DNA of 64,000 nt. Source: Spirodela intermedia. Lineage: Eukaryota; Streptophyta; Magnoliopsida; Alismatales; Araceae. The stretch's first letter is position 1. Each line of letters starts with the position of its first letter. Below, one piece after another: positions 48,956 to 63,673 of this stretch. Below the pieces are notes generated by a model. It was not told the DNA's origin. It made no database searches and was given only the letters and a program-made list of their open reading frames with translations. The position numbers and the translations under genes were made by a program. Location of the stretch: assembly GCA_902729315.2 (NCBI GenBank), contig LR746271.1:4732001-4796000 (forward strand), in the 5' to 3' direction.

Positions 48956-51903
48956 TCGATGTGCCCTGATTGGTGACTAGTTTTATATGTGAAGGGATGA
49001 ATAATTTCATAGGTACTGTAAGCTGTTCATTCATGGTTCGTTCACCTGTCGATGAGAACTTGCAGAGTTTGTGTTCAGAACGGTTTGACTTTCCTCAATG
49101 GGCAAAGTAGGCTGGAATGTATAGACAAAGAAACAAGGTTTCTGTCCCCAGATCCCCTCCTTTTCTCCTTCTCTACTCTCTCTGTTGGCCTGGAGTTGCC
49201 AGTCTGGAACTTCATAATCAAGGTATGGAGTTTATGTATATTCTAGGCGACGATTTTTTATAAGAATATTTCCATAATTATCTGTAAAATATGGGATTGT
49301 GATATCATATTTAATCACAGCTTTCTTGAACCATTAGTTGTTTCAAGGGTGAGAAAATCATATAATGTGCAAAATATGAAGAGGGCATTGTGATCTCTAT
49401 AATTAATTGACTAAGGGAAGATACCAAATCATTGTTCTTGAGATATTTGAATAGCTAATTAATATAGAAGGCAATACAATGTGCACAACCCAACAATCTT
49501 CATGAAACAAGGTTATTTGACAGACCTCACTTGGAGTAATAAGATTGTGGACATAAAACCTCACTATCATCATCATGAGGGCATTGTTAGGACATTGTTG
49601 GCATGATATTGGGCATGGAACCCTCAACAACGGCAGAAGAAAGTTGATGAGACAAGCATGTTGACTAGTGATCCTCAACAAGGAGTTATTCCCTATAAAT
49701 AGGAAGTACTCATGGCTTTGTTCAGTAGGTTGGCCTCCCCTATAGAAGTATAATTGTTCATTTAAGGAATATATGATCCCTTGGACAAGCAAAGTGCTTA
49801 CAAACTACAATGTTTGGTAACATTGAGGATCAAAGCTGATGTGCACGGAGTGAGCAAGTAAAGCATAGACTAGCAATTGGGCTGACTATAGGTCTATGTG
49901 CTTAGAAATCTTGGAATGATAGGGCTATTTGTAATCTTAAAAAGAAATCTTACATGACACTGATATAAGGCAAGTTCAAACAACAAATTAATTTGTCATC
50001 TTATGTGTAAATAGTATTTATTTAATTTAAAAAATATGGAAAATGTAAATTAAATAGTGACACATCCCTATGAGGAGAATCTTCTTAGTGATTTCAATTT
50101 AAATAGTATAGATAAACAAAATACCATTTGTGAGTGTGTAAAAAATTGATTTTTATCATGGTAGAAAAACTTGATGGCACCCTAACAAATTACTTTATTG
50201 AAAAAATATTTTACAAACCATCGATTGGACCCAAAAATAAAATACTTCTTGTCCATTAGAATTTTTATTTTTTTCCATGTAATTAGATCACTTGTCCATC
50301 AACTGAAACATTCCTCATTCATTGCACCTTCATCATATTGTGGAAAATTTCCTAATTTCAAGTATTTTATGTATAAACTAAAAATCTGGTACACGTCATA
50401 GAGTGTGTTAATTGAAACTTATATAATAAGAAAATTCATTTTTTTAGTTTTTCATTCAATATAACTGAAATAAAAATGGAAAATAGACATGTAAAAGTTT
50501 TAATTGAGATTTTGGGATGTCTATGGTAGGTGACATCAAGGAGCCTCAAATGATTCTTATGGACTATCATTTTTTAGTATGTTAGGGAACAATGATCTAT
50601 TGTACAATTGTAACGCTTTCTTACTGAACATATATGGGATTAATTAGGTAGGTTGTTATAAAATGTTTCAATGCCAACTAAGAACGATGTATAGGATCAG
50701 TGTACATATCTCAAAACTAGATATATAAATACATTTATTTGCCACCTCTATGATCCGAAATGAATGAAGTTGATAAATGTTTTAGTTTAGTCGTTGATAA
50801 TTGAAACACAAATTATAATATGCCATAAAATATGCATTGGACTATCTGCAGTACACGACATTAAAGGGAAGATAATAGCACAACAAACATCATATAGCTA
50901 GGAGCTATTGAAATGATAATTAGATGATTGTAGATGGGCATATAAAGTGAACCTCTATGTGACATTGCCCTTTTGTCTAGTGAAAGTATGCTAAGTATGG
51001 TGAAGAATATGAGATGACACAAAGCATATTTATTTCTGAAGACATTTGAACTATATATGTTTTCTAAATAACCTTAGAGTGTAAAACTAATCATTTGACT
51101 TTTCCTAGTTATATTTATAGATGAAAGAATGTGAAGCAAAAGGTTGTAGACACAGAAGGGTATGCTTAGGAGGACACTATTTTTTCTTAAGGGTAACCAC
51201 AAATGCGTGGGACCCATTCACTCTCCTCTCTCCTCTCTCCTTTGACAACAGCGCCACCAGCTCCTTTGGCAGCCGCCCTTCCTTGTGTGACATCCATGGG
51301 CTGAGACAGCTTAAGACTGAAGCTCAAACAAGTCTGACCATAATGATCCCATTTTCAGATCTCTTTTAAGACGCTGGGGCAAGCCAAGATGGCCCAATCA
51401 ACACTGCAGACAGATTTTTTTTTTTTAACGACAATCACATGCATTCATTATGATGGCAACTAACAGAGATTTGCTATATCTGTGCTGCCCACAATTTTGA
51501 CTTTTGCAGTTTGACTTTCTATGAAAAGAAAAATAAGTATAGGCATGTGAAACATGGCTAAAAGCAAGAACAACAGCAGTCTCAATCCCAGGTCTGTGAA
51601 CCATTTTTCACTGTACAGAAGCAAAAGCCTACAAATCAGATGATGGGCCTTTTCAAAAGAATGATTCTAAAGTCTGCAATATTTCATGTATAGGGAATAA
51701 ATGCATACATACATATATATACATAGACGGCCAAACATCTCTATTGGAATCTATATAAACGTAAGATCAATCAAACAGCTTGGTCTTGGGTCCACAAGCT
51801 TTGCTTTCTGCCAGGTGAGAGTCCCCCCACAAGGGTAAACAACAATTCCCAAGATAGCACTGCAACTTTCTTCAGGTCAGAACAAGAGCCCAAACAAAAG
51901 CCA
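48956..51903. other. Convergent intergenic stretch
   Basis: Between the 3' ends of CutA (plus) and the uncharacterised gene (minus). A block at about 49400-49800 looks like an LTR relic: it has a TATA-like CTATAAATAGG near 49692 and repeat-like flanks, but ends were not defined. The open frame through it (49403-49792, minus) has no known domain. The rest is AT-rich. Confidence 0.45.
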
Positions 51904-54900
51904 TTAGAAAAGCTTTGATATGGCTTGGCAGGAGGTCCAAAAGGCAACAGTGGCTGCCCTTAGCAAGGCCGGATTTTGGTATATTCTGCACGATAAGATC
52001 TCAATTTAGGAGATGTGTAAAGAAATATGAAGGTTTATGAAATTCCTGTTGTCAAGAATATATATATATATATTCTTTTGAAGATTAATAGACACATCAT
52101 TAGAAATATGAAGGTTTATGAAACTCCTGTTGTCAAGAATCTATAAATATTTTATTTGAAGATTAATAGACAGAAACAAACAAAAAGCATACATCCTCAC
52201 TTCAGAGAAGTGGACAATAGCTAGTCTGCACAGTTCTAAATGGGCACAACTCACAGAAGGATGATCTTTCTTCAAGCAACGACAACTAAAGATGATTTCA
52301 GAAACCAATCTTTCAATTCTTTTGAATCCATTTATTCAAGCATGTAACTCAGCAAGGGCCTCTGTAGGCCGATCACATCTTTGGCATAGTTCTCGAGCAG
52401 GTAGAATAAAGTATTAGGTTTAGGAAGCATAATTCGATTCAGAATGCGGTTGGTATTATATAAACCTGATGTGCGGGGATGCGGGGGAAGGGAGAGAGGA
52501 AAGGGAAAATAAATCTATGTCCAACTCTAACTGAGGAGCTGAGCATTGGAGAACATATGGAATCTTGGATTGTCGGCCCGTAAACACCATATCCAATGTC
52601 GTCAGCCCATCTTGTTAGATGTTTAGATCAACTCTGTAATGTGGTACCGCTTGTGTATTTAAACATCTGGTTTAATACAAAATTCCACTAAAAAAGCATT
52701 TTCTTTGATACTGCAAAGAAAAAAATGAGGAAGAAAAAAAAAGGGGCAAGCCAACAATGTCATCTGGCTAATATCAGAATTATGATTTTTTTCTGCCTCT
52801 TAAGTCTAAAATGAATAACTTCTTCATAAGAAGTGAGAAGGCCAGTAATAAAATCCCAAGTGTATTAGGGAAGCAACTTCGCCTTTTAGGACTATTCATT
52901 AAAAGAAAATACAAATGGTGTCGGAAAAAATGAACTAAAATCATGTCTTGCATCAAGTGAAGCAAAAGTTGAACAGATTTGCCAAGTATCTGCATGCTGA
53001 TTGTCACGAATAGGGGTTAGGAACTATTGTCTCTATGGAAAATTATAAAATGAGAGGAAACAACTGTGGTAGCACCCAAAAAAGGCTACCTCCTAGAACA
53101 TCAATCTATAATTAATCTACAATTGGCGACCATATGAAGGTGAAAAACGAGGTCAACTGTATCTGGCAGAATAATATAATTATAGTAAAGAAGATAAAGA
53201 AGAATAAGTCTCGGAACAGTAACCACGCACAAATGAAAATGAAACGTATCTAGAATCTAATTCCGAAGGTATGCAAAAAGCTTACCCAATGGCAGTTGCA
53301 CCCCAGGATGCAACATTGTAAATAACTCTTCCACCATCCCATGCCTTCCGAAGCTTCCCTTTTCTCTTTTTCACAGAAAACGTCTTGCTGAGGGCTGAAT
53401 ATACAAAAATCCACACACATAAAAAAGAGATCATGCAGAGATCAATGCTATATATGCACATGTATGTTACGACATACATCCATATATCACATGGTATCCT
53501 CCGAGATCCAAGTGATTGGATATGCACATTCACGTGCTACAAAAATGCTAAAAAATGCAGGCCAATCACACCAATAACTTGTGCCCCGCACTCCAGGGAT
53601 CCAAGTGTAGGGAAAGGTTCACAAAAGGCATGTTACCATATGAAAAATACCTTCTTGAATCTGGGTTGGTGTTAACTCCTGCAAAACAGCAAGGAAGAAA
53701 TGAAATCAAGAGTCGTAAGCAGGCAGAAAATTGGCAGCATGATAACAGTACACGAAATAGCGCTATTCAAAAGACAAGCATAAAAAATGGACGTGACCAT
53801 GCACACAAATACATTAACACAGATAAAAAGAGAGAATACATACATAGCAAATTTTCAGACAGAAGATGGGGACTTATTTCCTTGTTTGACGTTTAATAAG
53901 ATTGGGCACATCATGTACGCATTAATTCCATTCTGCAGTAAAATATCTACAACAATTCATGGAGATCCTATGGAAAGTTTGAACAGGCAATACAGAATAT
54001 ACTGCAAAAAAGTTTATTTTCATTAGACTGAGAAAATTTACTGATCAAATACTATAATTTTATAAACATGATGGAATAGATTAAAAACATAAAATCAATT
54101 GACCTGTCTTAATACTCCAAACTGATGTATAACAACACTTGTATCAGGTACCTGGTGGCAGAGACCCTAGAAGATACGTCTAAAATGAGAGCAACTTTCG
54201 ACTAAAATAAGTATTTTATGGTAACGATAGCTATGACATTGAGCAACTAAACAATCTGAGAACTATCATTAATATTAAAAGACTAATCATCCTCTCCTTC
54301 ACCCGATTCGTATAGTATCAAATAGCCAACCCAATCTCATATTATACTTTATAAATTGATAGAAAAATTTCATCAAAGTTCCTTTATCTAAACAGAGTCA
54401 CACAAAAGCATGAATCCGGATTAGCAGCTTCTGGGAATGCTTATCATTAAAAAGGGATAATATTAAAAATCTGAAATAAACCACTTCAATAACAACTCCA
54501 AGAAGTTTCCATTTGGATACTTTCCTGAAAGATTTCTAACCTATAAAGTACCGAATGGTAACATCACATTTTTATTTCTCAAACAACTAGTGATGACTAA
54601 GGATTGTCAATAAGCATGAGCTGAAAGCAGATAACTTAAATAACATTATAATAAAAATGGTAGTTTCCAACTATATAGCATAAGAGAATCTCAAAGTCAT
54701 TGACTATACTTTGCATCGCAAAACTTGAAAGTATATCACAGAATTCGAACTATATACCTTAGTTTCCTTTAGCGATAATAGATAGGTAGCCATAAAGCAA
54801 GCAATTCCATCAACTATGTCTTCTTGCTTAACAAGAACGAAATCATCACCGTCATCTTGGTCTGATCCGTTTTTGACATCGACATTTTTATCATCCCATA

Positions 54901-57448
54901 AATCTTTTGCAGTAACCATATCCCAACTGGTGCTTTCATCTATCAACAAGTTGAAATGCTTCAACCGTCATTGAATTATAGAAGAAAAATACAAGTATAA
55001 GAAGAATACCAAACTTTTCCTTCATGGAGAGATATTCACAGATGAATTCGTTTAATGTATGGATACAAAACCACATCCTAGTAGAGGTGGAAGTACTTGG
55101 ATTAATAAGTACGTAAGACTGATCAAAGGCATCATTCGTACCAGAAATATTCTGTGATAGAGACACATGGATGCTTCCAAGTTTCTCAAGAAAATTTGGT
55201 GATTCAACTCTAGATTTGAGAAGCTGATGTAGCTGCAGGAAGAAAAATTGCACATTCAGAGAGGTTTCGGACAAAGACACATACCAAAGAAACTTCAAAA
55301 TAAACCTAAATCAAATACAATACAATTTTAATTTTAACAGCCATTTTATGACGTAAAGAAGTTACACCTTAATGTTTAAAAGGTCCCATGCAAGGGCCTC
55401 AACGTAAAGAAGTTTTGTGCCAATTGGCTGTGGAAAAAAGATTCTTTACTGAAACACTACGAAATAAGATGAATCTGCAAATTCTATATTAAACGTGCTG
55501 ATTCAGATTGAAATCAGCACTGCCCGGTCCGATTCATGGGTGAGATAGAGCACATCTCCAGTATAAGATCAAGCTTAGTTATAACTATCTGTAACTATAT
55601 CACAAGCTCAGTTAGGAGATTAAGTGGTTGATTTTATGGAATCAAATAATGATGAATGAAGTGTCTGCTATTGGTTGATTCAATGCTCACTGTGCGAGTA
55701 CCAGATGATCCACTCCAGTTTACCTGGCCGTATCCCTGATTACTGTGGGCCTGGCACAAAATTTAATTCTAGCAACCATGGCTGAATTCTATCTAATGTA
55801 GGTGAGATTTCCCTGAGTATCCTCAAGGACCTTAAAATACTACACAATCAATTTCTAGTCTGTGGAAAAGTAATTAACACTGAATAAGCGTTAATTCAAT
55901 ATAATCGCAACCAACCTTATCACAACTCGCTTTGAAATTGATCTTTTCGATCAAACAGTTTTAGGCTGCAATAGAATGATATAGAATAAACTTTTTCACT
56001 GTAATTTATCCTTCGTTACGTTGATGGTAAAGAATGTTGAATTCTCTTACGCGAGGAATGTATTACATTCTGCTAGTGTCCACCATACATATCAATGGAC
56101 ATGAGTCTCAAACAGCTCCTTCCAAGAATGGAAAATATCTGAAAGTTGAAGATATATCTTGATATTATTTGAGGACAATACCGAAAAACCTCGCATAATA
56201 AGGAAGTGCAATGGTTAGTGTTTCTTCACATTCTTCACTTTAGCTTAGGAATGGAACTATACTCAAGTTAGAGTCATCAAGCTTCCTCCTAAGTGATGAA
56301 CTTGTCAATTGGCTCAGCAAAATTTACACTCCACCAGCAATCAGGATGCCTTTTGGCTATTTTGGTTTGCACTTGCTCTTATCTTTGAGTACCTATTCCT
56401 ACAACCTTTTTCTTTTCTTCTTCTTCTTCTTTTATTGAGGCTTTACTTTTATCACTTACTTTCCTCTGATTCGGCCATTTTTTTGGCATAATGTACGCTT
56501 GTTTGCTTCCTCAAATCTCAAAAATTTACTTATCAGACCTTATTATTCTTGTGGCCTGGAATTTACTTTGGAAAACATGACAGGTCAAGGAAGCCCTTTT
56601 GCCTGTCTTCAGGGACCTCTGATGCCAATCAAACAAGGAAGACACCTTTCAATTTAAGATAGAATTGGCTTTTCTGGAAGTAAATCCACACTATATCCGA
56701 TTCATGATAACTGATGTCATGCCCAAGCGGTTTACTGGCAGAACCTCAGTTATCACGAAACTTTTATTTCATGTCAATTACCTGTGGCCTATGATCGAAT
56801 GAAATCACCTGAATGAACAAGCCCAGTGAGAAAAAGCAATCTACATGTACCTACGTGAATTCGAAAAAAAGTCATGCAAAAGTCTCCATCGAAAAATTCT
56901 TAAAAGATGAAATCCCAGTATAAGACAAAGCATTGCCCAGGTAAACCCAACTGACAAACAAACCAGGGGAAAAAACAAAAATATAGCAGGGCTACGAACA
57001 CATGCAGACGCCTCGTTTTATACAGCTCCGCACATCATAAGATGCACCAGAAGTTAGGAATCAAGCGCAGAAATTAGCTTTCTACAACCACTGCACTCAA
57101 ACGCCATCCCACACCCCGTCGGAAATACGAAACAACGATAATATTATTTACCTCATCCGACTCTGAATCACCAGTAGAAGATGAGGAACCTTGAGACGGA
57201 TCATCCTCATCGTCCTTGTCCGCAAGGCCATCGGCAGCTTCCCTGCCTTCATCCAATTCCGAGTCCTTGAGCAATTCCAGAGCCGCCCGGCACTGTTCCA
57301 ACACCTCTACCAGCGTCCGCTTCTTCACTCTCCTCGGCGCCTGCAGCTCCCGCGGCCTCTCGCCGCTCCCTTCAATCTCCACGCAGGGCTTCAGAATCGA
57401 GGAAGCCGAGGTTGAGGCGTGCCTCACTCCCACATCCATGCCCGACAT
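51904..57448 (-). CDS. Uncharacterised plant protein, 326 residues, 7 exons
   Basis: Seven exons on the minus strand: 57448-57152, 55427-55368, 55232-55010, 54939-54758, 53678-53651, 53394-53286, 51985-51904. All introns are GT-AG, all phases close and the total is 981 bases. The ATG at 57448 is the first after an in-frame stop (57502-57500). Residues about 80-99 are acidic and serine-rich (DEDDPSQGSSSSTGDSESDE). The middle reads GTKLLYVEALAWDLLNIK, KNGSDQDDGDDFVLVKQED and GIACFMATYLLSLKETK. The C-terminal 65 residues are basic then hydrophobic: TPTQIQEALSKTFSVKK, KLRKAWDGGRVIYNVASWGA, then IYQNPALLRAATVAFWTS and ISKLF. They look like a membrane-associated tail. The evenly spaced small exons and clean frame argue for a conserved gene. 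I believe similar proteins of unknown function exist in other plants, but I name no function. Confidence 0.88.
52021..52172. repeat. 81-bp tandem duplication in last intron
   Basis: AGAAATATGAAGGTTTATGA begins at 52021 and at 52102. Both copies continue with A(T/C)TCCTGTTGTCAAGAAT and TTGAAGATTAATAGAC. The first copy holds an (AT)n run. It is within the 1.3-kb last intron of the minus-strand gene. Confidence 0.9.
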
Positions 57449-60400
57449 CTGGACCCAAAGTAAACGAGGGGAACAAATGGTGACGGCGGATCGATCTCCT
57501 CAAACCACTTTCGAGCAATTTCTCCTCCCCGGCCAGGCTGCTGCGGCGCCACCGGGCGTGCGGTGGTGGCGCTGATACCCCAACTTCCCCTCCCCCCCTG
57601 GCCGTCTCCCGGAGGATTTCCGCTTCCGATAATTTTTCTTTTGCTTGCGGGTTTTGACCTCCCGAGGAGAAAGCGAAAGCCAGCACGTGTCTCCTTGAAC
57701 GGAGAAAAGCCTCTCAACGGTCCCGCTTTAAAACGTGTCCTGTGCACGCACATATACACATATATATTATATTTATATATATATATATATATACACACAC
57801 ATGAAGGTAAGAGAAGAATTTTACCACGTCAGAAGTAATTTTGAAATATAAAAAAATAAAATTGAGAAAAATGTTTGTGTATGAAATTAATAACATATTC
57901 AAGCTGCAGGACTTTAGGGTTGATGACTCATTTCATGGAAAATATATTGGACACCACCATGTTTCTTGAACATAAAGATATTTTGATTATTCTCCAAGAC
58001 TTTGTAGCATATATATATATATATATAAAGGTGAGAGTAGATTTTTACCAAGTTTGAAGTAATTTTGAAATGTTAAAAACTTAAAATTTGGTGAGACAAA
58101 TATTTATGTATGAAAATAATAAGATATTGCACATTACTATTTTGCTAGAACTTTAAAGAGATTATGTTTATTGTGCAAGACTTTGTACCATATTACTTAT
58201 TAGTTGGCATTTGTGAGAGGTAAAATCAACTTCCATTAATTGTATTTTGATAATAATAATTTAATTGTCAGCGTGTATTTTATGTTCTAAGTTGTGGCCA
58301 ACGTGTGAATATGAGAACAAGAAGATTGCAAGATTAAACTCTCCAATGAGGAGTCTTTAGTGATATCTGAAACTTTAGAAAATCATGGAATCTTCCCATA
58401 TGGTACTTGAATGACCAAAGCATACTTTTTACAATATTATGCTTTTAAATATTAAATCAAGGTTATATCGTTATTTTGAAATGAGTCTCATTATCAATTA
58501 AGAAAAAACTCAAAAATAATGAAGATATGTTATCATTCACATAAATGAGTTGATTTAACAAAAAATAGCTTTTGATAAGAATAACAGACAAGGAAACTTT
58601 CCATTATAACAATGTTTTATTTATTTATATGACCTTTGGATACCATGTTAATGATCTAGTCCAAAAAAATTAAAAAAGTTCTTCAATTTTCAAAGCTTAC
58701 TACTTTTAACAATTGCTTGTAGGGAATGATCTTACATGAAAAGAGGCAATTTTACGGTTTTTCTAGCATACGAAAAAATGGGAATAAAGTAAGCTATGTA
58801 GTATCAACAATAGGCCTCTAAGAATGTGGGACTAGTCACTTGAGTGAGCATTTTAAACCAGTTTTCGATGATTAATGACAAAGAATGAGGCAACAAATAT
58901 CCCTACGTAATGATTAATCTCCCCAAAATCATATTAAAGAATTTAATAATTTAGAAATATAATTAAACATTTTCTATCAAATCATCAAGCATCGTCTCTC
59001 AAAAAGAATATTCTACATTCATTAATTCACACCATGAGAAGCTACATGCCATACATTTAAGAACATTCATTTGACTATTTTTTATTTGAGTGGTTATAGT
59101 ACAAGGGAATATTTTAAAACTTTTATTTTTTTGAGGAGTTTTATTCCACCATGAGACATATCCTCACCATTAAAATATGTAGTAAATTCAAATTCTCATT
59201 TTTTTTGCATGATTGCTTCTAAAATTCTAAGACTCTATTCATTTTCAATCTTTCAAGAGAGTTTCACCAGTGATTTTAGTGTTCCATCCTCAAGAAAAGA
59301 ACAATCAATTAAATCCATTCAAATAATCTAGAGTCACAAAATCAGATATGTCTACTAAAGGGATCCAGCTAGACCAAATAAATAAATGTGAATCTCTAAA
59401 GAGATCTAGCTATTAGAATGAAATCAATTATGCTTCACATTAGATCTAATTTGAAGCTTCACATTTAAACAATTTTTGAAGCTAGACCTCAACTATGCTT
59501 CACATCAGATCCAATTTGAAAATTTTAAAATAGTTTTCATATTCACTTGTCATAATATAAATAGCATATAAATCTAAGTAATCGATTGACATATTTATTG
59601 AAAAGCACAATATATTTCATGAGGTTTAATAGGCATAAACTATATTGATCCCACGCTTTAAGTAGTAAATATATGAGTACTAGTGGAAAAGTTACAAATG
59701 TTGGAACATCTACTTTTTAATTGTATTTTTATTCCATTAACATATTGTTGATTAGTACTTATGAGATTGTTTGATAATCTTTTTACAGGAAAAACATTCT
59801 TTATTTCGATGCACAATAATATTTTTATTTATATTATCCTCGAATTAAGTTCTCCTTGCTTTGAAGATGACAAAGTTAGTCATGCCATTCTTTAGTCATT
59901 TACCCTGAGCACTTGATTCAAGTCCAATGACAACTACACATGCTAGAGGTTCACCCATAATGCTTTCATAAATATTTATTTCCGAATAAAATACACAAAT
60001 CATTTTGTGCAGGGATTAAAAATAAATTTTAATTTTTTTTGGGCATCTTAATTTATTTTATTTCTATATAAGTTTTTAGGCAACTTTTTATATGTATTCT
60101 ATTCCAAACATAATAAATAAGTTTAATGATCATCTAAATCATTGGACAACTTTAAAAAAATAATTGTGATTTTCTAATTGTTAGTATCTGATAACTTTCA
60201 TTAATTACATAATAATATAATTATTTTTTATAATTTATTATTTAACTTTTTTGAAATATTAACAAAGAACTTTAATTTATAAAAATTGAGATTAATATTA
60301 TTTATGTGATTTTGATGTTAATTTTTATAAATTCTATATTGAAATTTATTATGAAATTTTTGAGAGGTTTTATCACTAATCATTATTATTATTTAGAATA

Positions 60401-63400
60401 CTTCTACATTAATTGCACTTTTTCTTGAATTTTTAAAAGCCTATTATGATAAAAATAATAAAATAATAATAAAAAAATGTTTATACAGGCCATATGATTA
60501 ATGCATGACTTGCACCATGGGCTGACTTTAATTGTTTTGATGGAGGTATTTTAAAATTTTATGACAGTATTTTTTATATATACAAAAATTTCTCTGAATT
60601 TCTGTGAATTTTTGACATAACGAATACGACAAGAAATATGATAGGTAATTCAAAAAAAATTGATGAAGTTTATATATGGGAAGATGTAAAAATAGTTTCA
60701 AAAGAAAAATCAATCATTCTCAATCAATTTATTGTCCTTTGTAACAACATTTTCTCTCTCTTTCTTGTAGCTATAAATGCCATATCCACCGAAATCATTC
60801 ATATGATACAAATGATGATTTTTTTCTCAATTTTTCTTGATTCAATAACTATATAAGGTGAACTTTGTCCATGCACTCATCTATTCTTCACTTGATCTAG
60901 ATTGTAATGAACTTTTTATGAGGATCTTTCTCCAAATGCTATGGCATGCTCAAAGTTGAACTATCACTACTGATCATTTTCAATTAGTGATAATTGTTGG
61001 GATCATCATTTATTGACTCTAGATTGTATAGGAACTCAATTGGTGCATTAGTACACAAATTGATAGAATTCGGGTAGAAACTCGATCAATAATTATTCTT
61101 TCATAAAACTTAAAATTTACATGAATTTTACTAATTTTAATTTATAAAAAATGGATTAAATCCTACATTGTGTTCTAAATAATTTCTTATTGAAATTAAA
61201 GTTTAATTTGAACTATTTGAGCTTTGACTTTGAGAAATTAGAGTTGACATATCTTTTGTGGCTCTAAATTTCAGGGTGTTCTTCATGATGATGTATGATG
61301 ATGTCATAATCCCTAATTTAATACTTTAATAGGTGAAAAATTCCACAGCTAAAAAATCTAAGAAAATAATAAAGCAATTAAAAATCATGAATCTAATTAA
61401 CTAATTTTTTTATCTTCCCTTTGTTCGACCTAGAAGAACCCTATAAAATTAAATATTTCTGAATTGACATATTTTCCACTATTTATAAGTTTTAAATTTT
61501 CTAAATTTTCTAAACAATGGTAGAAGTTGTTCAAACAATATCCTAATACGAACTTCTAATTGATTCATTTAACTCCAAAGAAATAAGTGAAATCAATAGC
61601 TAAAATGAAACTTTCAAGTATTAAAATCAACATGGTAAGTAAATTATCTTATTCCAATTTTCCCATGGATATGATTTGCTCAATTGAAGACATGTATATG
61701 AGTAGAATGTTATTCTTAGAGTGGTTTTTGAGGTTCTAGCCATAAGTTCTACTTCTTAAGGTTTTTTATAAATTTATATAAAAGTGATGGAATCTCACAT
61801 CACATATTTGGCTTAGGTAATCTCATGTCAAATGGATTAGCACCTAATCAACCTTTTTCTACATACATGATTCTCAAGTACTAGAAACACATAGATAAAA
61901 TAATAAAGAAGTTTGATGCATATCTTTTATCAAGATGAATTCAAATGCTTGTTGGAAGAAAGGTAAAATAACTTTTTAAAATAATAGGTCATACATGCAA
62001 AAAATAATTTTTCAAAGTATTATATTTTAGTTATTGACACTATATTCAATTGGCATGTAAATATTAAAATATTTTCATAACTCAAATATTTAATAAAAAA
62101 TTTAAAAATATATTCATCACTCATTGTCTTGCAAGTTTTTTTTATTCACTTCCTTATTCTAATTTACCATTAGTTGCACACTTGAACATGAATAGTACAT
62201 TGCTAAACTGATACATGATGTTAAGTCTTGCCATTGAGTTATGAAGATATTGTAATAAAAAATTAAATATAATTTTTATATTAGATGATATATGTGATGT
62301 TAAGTCTTGCCAAACATTGAAGTAGTTATACTCAACATTAGTTTTAAACTTCACATGTGAACAACGATCAATTGGATAGTATACAATACTAAAGCCTATT
62401 ACATGACTGGAGATTGTATAATTGTCTTAGGTAAAATAATGGCGCATGCTACGTCAAACATCACAAATGCGACAAAAAATATATGTCGCTACTTTATTCA
62501 AAGTGCAACAACAGAAACAACCTAACAACGTTGATAATAGTTGTTAGAAAACACAAGATACATCTCCGTAGGTGTAATCATAGACAAGACCGAATAGGGT
62601 AAGAGCGTTAAAGGAGGGTGCATCGTCTCGTGGCCCTTGGCTTCTCACCAAACAAGCCTTCGGAAAAATCAGGGGCAAGAATATGATATTCGCTAGAATA
62701 GTTGTCCACGTGACGCCGTTAAATGTAAGGTCTCGGGCTAGGAGCTCTGATGGCAACATCTGTCGGATTACAGATGGCGTCACCTCGGCTACCGTCAGCC
62801 CTATTCTTCGGCGTCCAATATGCGGAATACAGTAGTGCCCATGAGAACGTTTTCGAGTCCCGTGCATCCTCATCTCTCTCTCTTTCTCTGTCTCCCTCTT
62901 TCTCTCTCTGCAAAGAAGCACGGATCAACATATCTCCGTCTACACAGTGATAATGCTCAAGGTTGGTTTTGCATTCCTTGCAGCATGGGAGGGATACCAA
63001 CTGCACCGATGACTACTCTTATGAATCGATTGCAAGTGTGGATATTTGAACTGCATTTCATTTCACTGTTCACGCAGGTGGCGGAACGATGTCTAAAACG
63101 ACGTTTGATTGCACTAATTACGAAGAAGAGAGGAGAAACGGATGGGAGGAGAAGGGTTCTGCTGGTACGAAAGAGAGAGCAAGAGTGTGTGGAAAGGAAG
63201 GAATCTACCTTAGTAAATGGCTTCTGTGAGGTCGGAAAGAGCGTAACATCGAGAATGGGAAAGAGATAAATGAAGGAACCACCTGATTGGCTAGCGAAAT
63301 GAGACGCCCCACTGGACACCCTCAGATTTCCCTCAGTCCAAATCAAGAATTGATTTTCCAGCTCGGTTCCCTTGGTTGGTCTCCTATTGGTCGTATGTCT

Positions 63401-63672
63401 AACCTTGGCTTAAGAGCACCCAAAGGGCGAACCGTGGGAGCGAAAACCGACCAGAGCTCCAGAAGCAGCCGTCGTCTTTTAGGTTTACTTCCTCTCTCTG
63501 TTGCTCTCTCTCCACTCTGTTTCCCTCGGTCGTCCTCTCCATTTCTTTTCCCTCAGAATTGGCGAGGATTGCCTATTCTTGTCGAATGCATTTCCCAACT
63601 TTTTCCCATATCGGGTAATCTCCGATTATAGGGTAGTACAGCATCTGAAGCCACTTGGGCACTCGTATGCTT
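57449..63672. other. Intergenic stretch upstream of two divergent genes
   Basis: Between the minus-strand uncharacterised gene and the MADS gene. Holds the AT microsatellites and tandem duplication (57750-58200). AT-rich decayed DNA follows to about 62400, with short local repeats near 59440-59520 (TATGCTTCACAT-type phrases). From 62400 to 63672 the sequence is more balanced, with a CT-rich tract at 62872-62912. The frame at 62544-62921 (minus) has no known domain. Confidence 0.5.
57758..58200. repeat. AT microsatellites joined to a 220-bp tandem duplication
   Basis: A (TA)n run ends near 57792 and a second (AT)n run lies at 58010-58027. After each comes a related segment: GAAGGTAAGAGAAGAATTTT at 57803 and AAAGGTGAGAGTAGATTTTT near 58027, both followed by GAAGTAATTTTGAAAT, a TATGAAA(A/T)TAATA block and a final CAAGACTTTGTA. 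The period is about 223 bp. Confidence 0.8.
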
Positions 63673-63673
63673 C

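Noticed and set aside
62544-62921. Minus-strand frame of 125 codons
   Set aside because: Begins in a GA-rich repeat at a non-ATG codon and shows no known motif; too weak to call a gene.
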